Assembly: GCA_937952395.1 (NCBI GenBank)
Contig: CALFYV010000491.1
Location: forward strand, 1-5,170
Length of the DNA: 5,170 nt
Source: an uncultured Bacteriovoracaceae bacterium
GTDB taxonomy: Bacteria > Bdellovibrionota > Bacteriovoracia > Bacteriovoracales > Bacteriovoracaceae
Direction of reading: 5' to 3'
How positions within the stretch are numbered: the first letter of the stretch is position 1; each line of letters starts with the position of its first letter. Under the pieces are notes generated by a model. That model did no database searches, was not told where the DNA came from, and was given only the letters and a program-made list of their open reading frames with translations. Made by a program: the position numbers and the translations under genes. Below are positions 4,862 through 5,170 of this stretch, piece by piece.

Positions 4862-5170
4862 ATGGTATTTGCATTTTTTTTCTTGCTTATCATTTCTTTT
4901 CCTAGTGCTGAAGCTCAAGGCACTTGTCGTTTTATTTACCAAGATTCTGGCCTAAATAATCAAATGCAATGTGCAAACTTAAAAACCAAGAGTGACTGTG
5001 AGTCACAAATCGTAAAAAGATATGGCAAGCAGGTTAATGGTTGCCAATGGATAAAACAACTAAGCAAAGAAGAACGAGAAGAGCTAGCTCTTAGAAAAAG
5101 AAAAGCCGAAGAAGCAAGAAAAGCCGAAGAAGCAAGAAAAGCCGAAGAAGCAAGAAAAGCCGAAGAAGCA
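4862..5170 (+). CDS. Secreted protein with four-Cys N-terminus and RKAEEA repeats (right end cut by window)
   Basis: The frame is open from the ATG at 4862 to the window's end (103 codons, no stop), so the 3' part is missing. Residues 1-18 look like a signal peptide: a very hydrophobic core (VFAFFFLLIISF) and an A16-E17-A18 cleavage site before Q19, though no basic residue precedes the core. No in-frame start lies between the upstream stop (TAA at 4826) and 4862. The mature N-terminus has four cysteines, C22, C37, C46 and C61, spaced 15, 9 and 15, which probably form two disulfides in the periplasm or outside. From about residue 66 the chain turns highly charged (KEEREEL, RKRKAEEA) and becomes four identical RKAEEA hexapeptides. 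The i to i+3/i+4 Arg/Lys-Glu pairs predict a long straight helix or coiled coil, as in TolA-like proteins, but no TolA domain is seen. Function unknown. Ribosome site poor. Confidence 0.7.
   Translation, partial: MVFAFFFLLIISFPSAEAQGTCRFIYQDSGLNNQMQCANLKTKSDCESQIVKRYGKQVNGCQWIKQLSKEEREELALRKRKAEEARKAEEARKAEEARKAEEA
5099..5170 (+). repeat. Four perfect tandem copies of an 18-bp in-frame repeat
   Basis: The unit AGAAAAGCCGAAGAAGCA occurs at 5099-5116, 5117-5134, 5135-5152 and 5153-5170 with no base difference, even at third codon positions. Each unit encodes RKAEEA. The array runs to the last base of the window, so its full copy number is unknown. Perfect identity points to recent duplication or slippage, and changes in copy number would keep the frame. 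Confidence 0.97.

Noticed and set aside
5099..5170. CRISPR array
   Set aside because: The 18-bp units are directly adjacent without spacers and keep an open reading frame, so they are a coding tandem repeat.

Overview
The window is AT-rich (about one third G+C by eye), densely packed bacterial DNA in which every gene lies on the + strand. Genes are joined by 1-8 base overlaps, and two start with GTG. The gene content suggests a Gram-negative bacterium: a secreted Lys/Glu/Ala-rich protein, a CorC-type CNNM protein, a small membrane zinc-ribbon protein and a MutT. The gene styles fit best, from memory, with the Bdellovibrionota (Bdellovibrio/Bacteriovorax relatives). That placement is an inference from style and not a demonstrated assignment. 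No RNA gene, insertion sequence, phage gene or CRISPR array was seen.

Bases 1-2289 hold a five-gene overlapping run. It contains the C-terminal part of a short-chain dehydrogenase/reductase (cut by the left edge), a 127-residue multi-pass membrane protein of unknown function, a 133-residue MutT-type Nudix hydrolase, a 254-residue membrane protein with about eight spans, and a 154-residue zinc-ribbon membrane protein. The second cysteine cluster of that last protein is split by a transmembrane hairpin. Overlaps of 4, 1, 8 and 4 bases make translational coupling and a single transcript likely.

Bases 2290-2460 form the only long intergenic region. It holds an inverted repeat that can form alternative stems, no convincing terminator, an odd C-rich patch, and a strong ribosome binding site for the next gene.

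Bases 2461-4790 hold a second two-gene unit. A CNNM/DUF21-CBS-CorC_HlyC ion transport protein is followed, through an ATGA overlap, by a thioredoxin-reductase-like flavoprotein. The flavoprotein keeps the redox CxxC but lacks the usual NADPH-binding signatures. The coupling suggests that ion export or sensing and a dithiol redox step are made together, but their relationship is not known.

From 4862 to the right edge runs the start of a secreted protein: signal peptide, a four-cysteine mature N-terminus, then four perfect tandem copies of an 18-base unit encoding RKAEEA. The gene continues beyond the window.

Nothing here clearly amounts to a complete new biological system. The points most worth following are the unusual flavoprotein and its fusion-like coupling to the CNNM protein, the split zinc ribbon with its membrane partner, and the leader in front of the CNNM gene.
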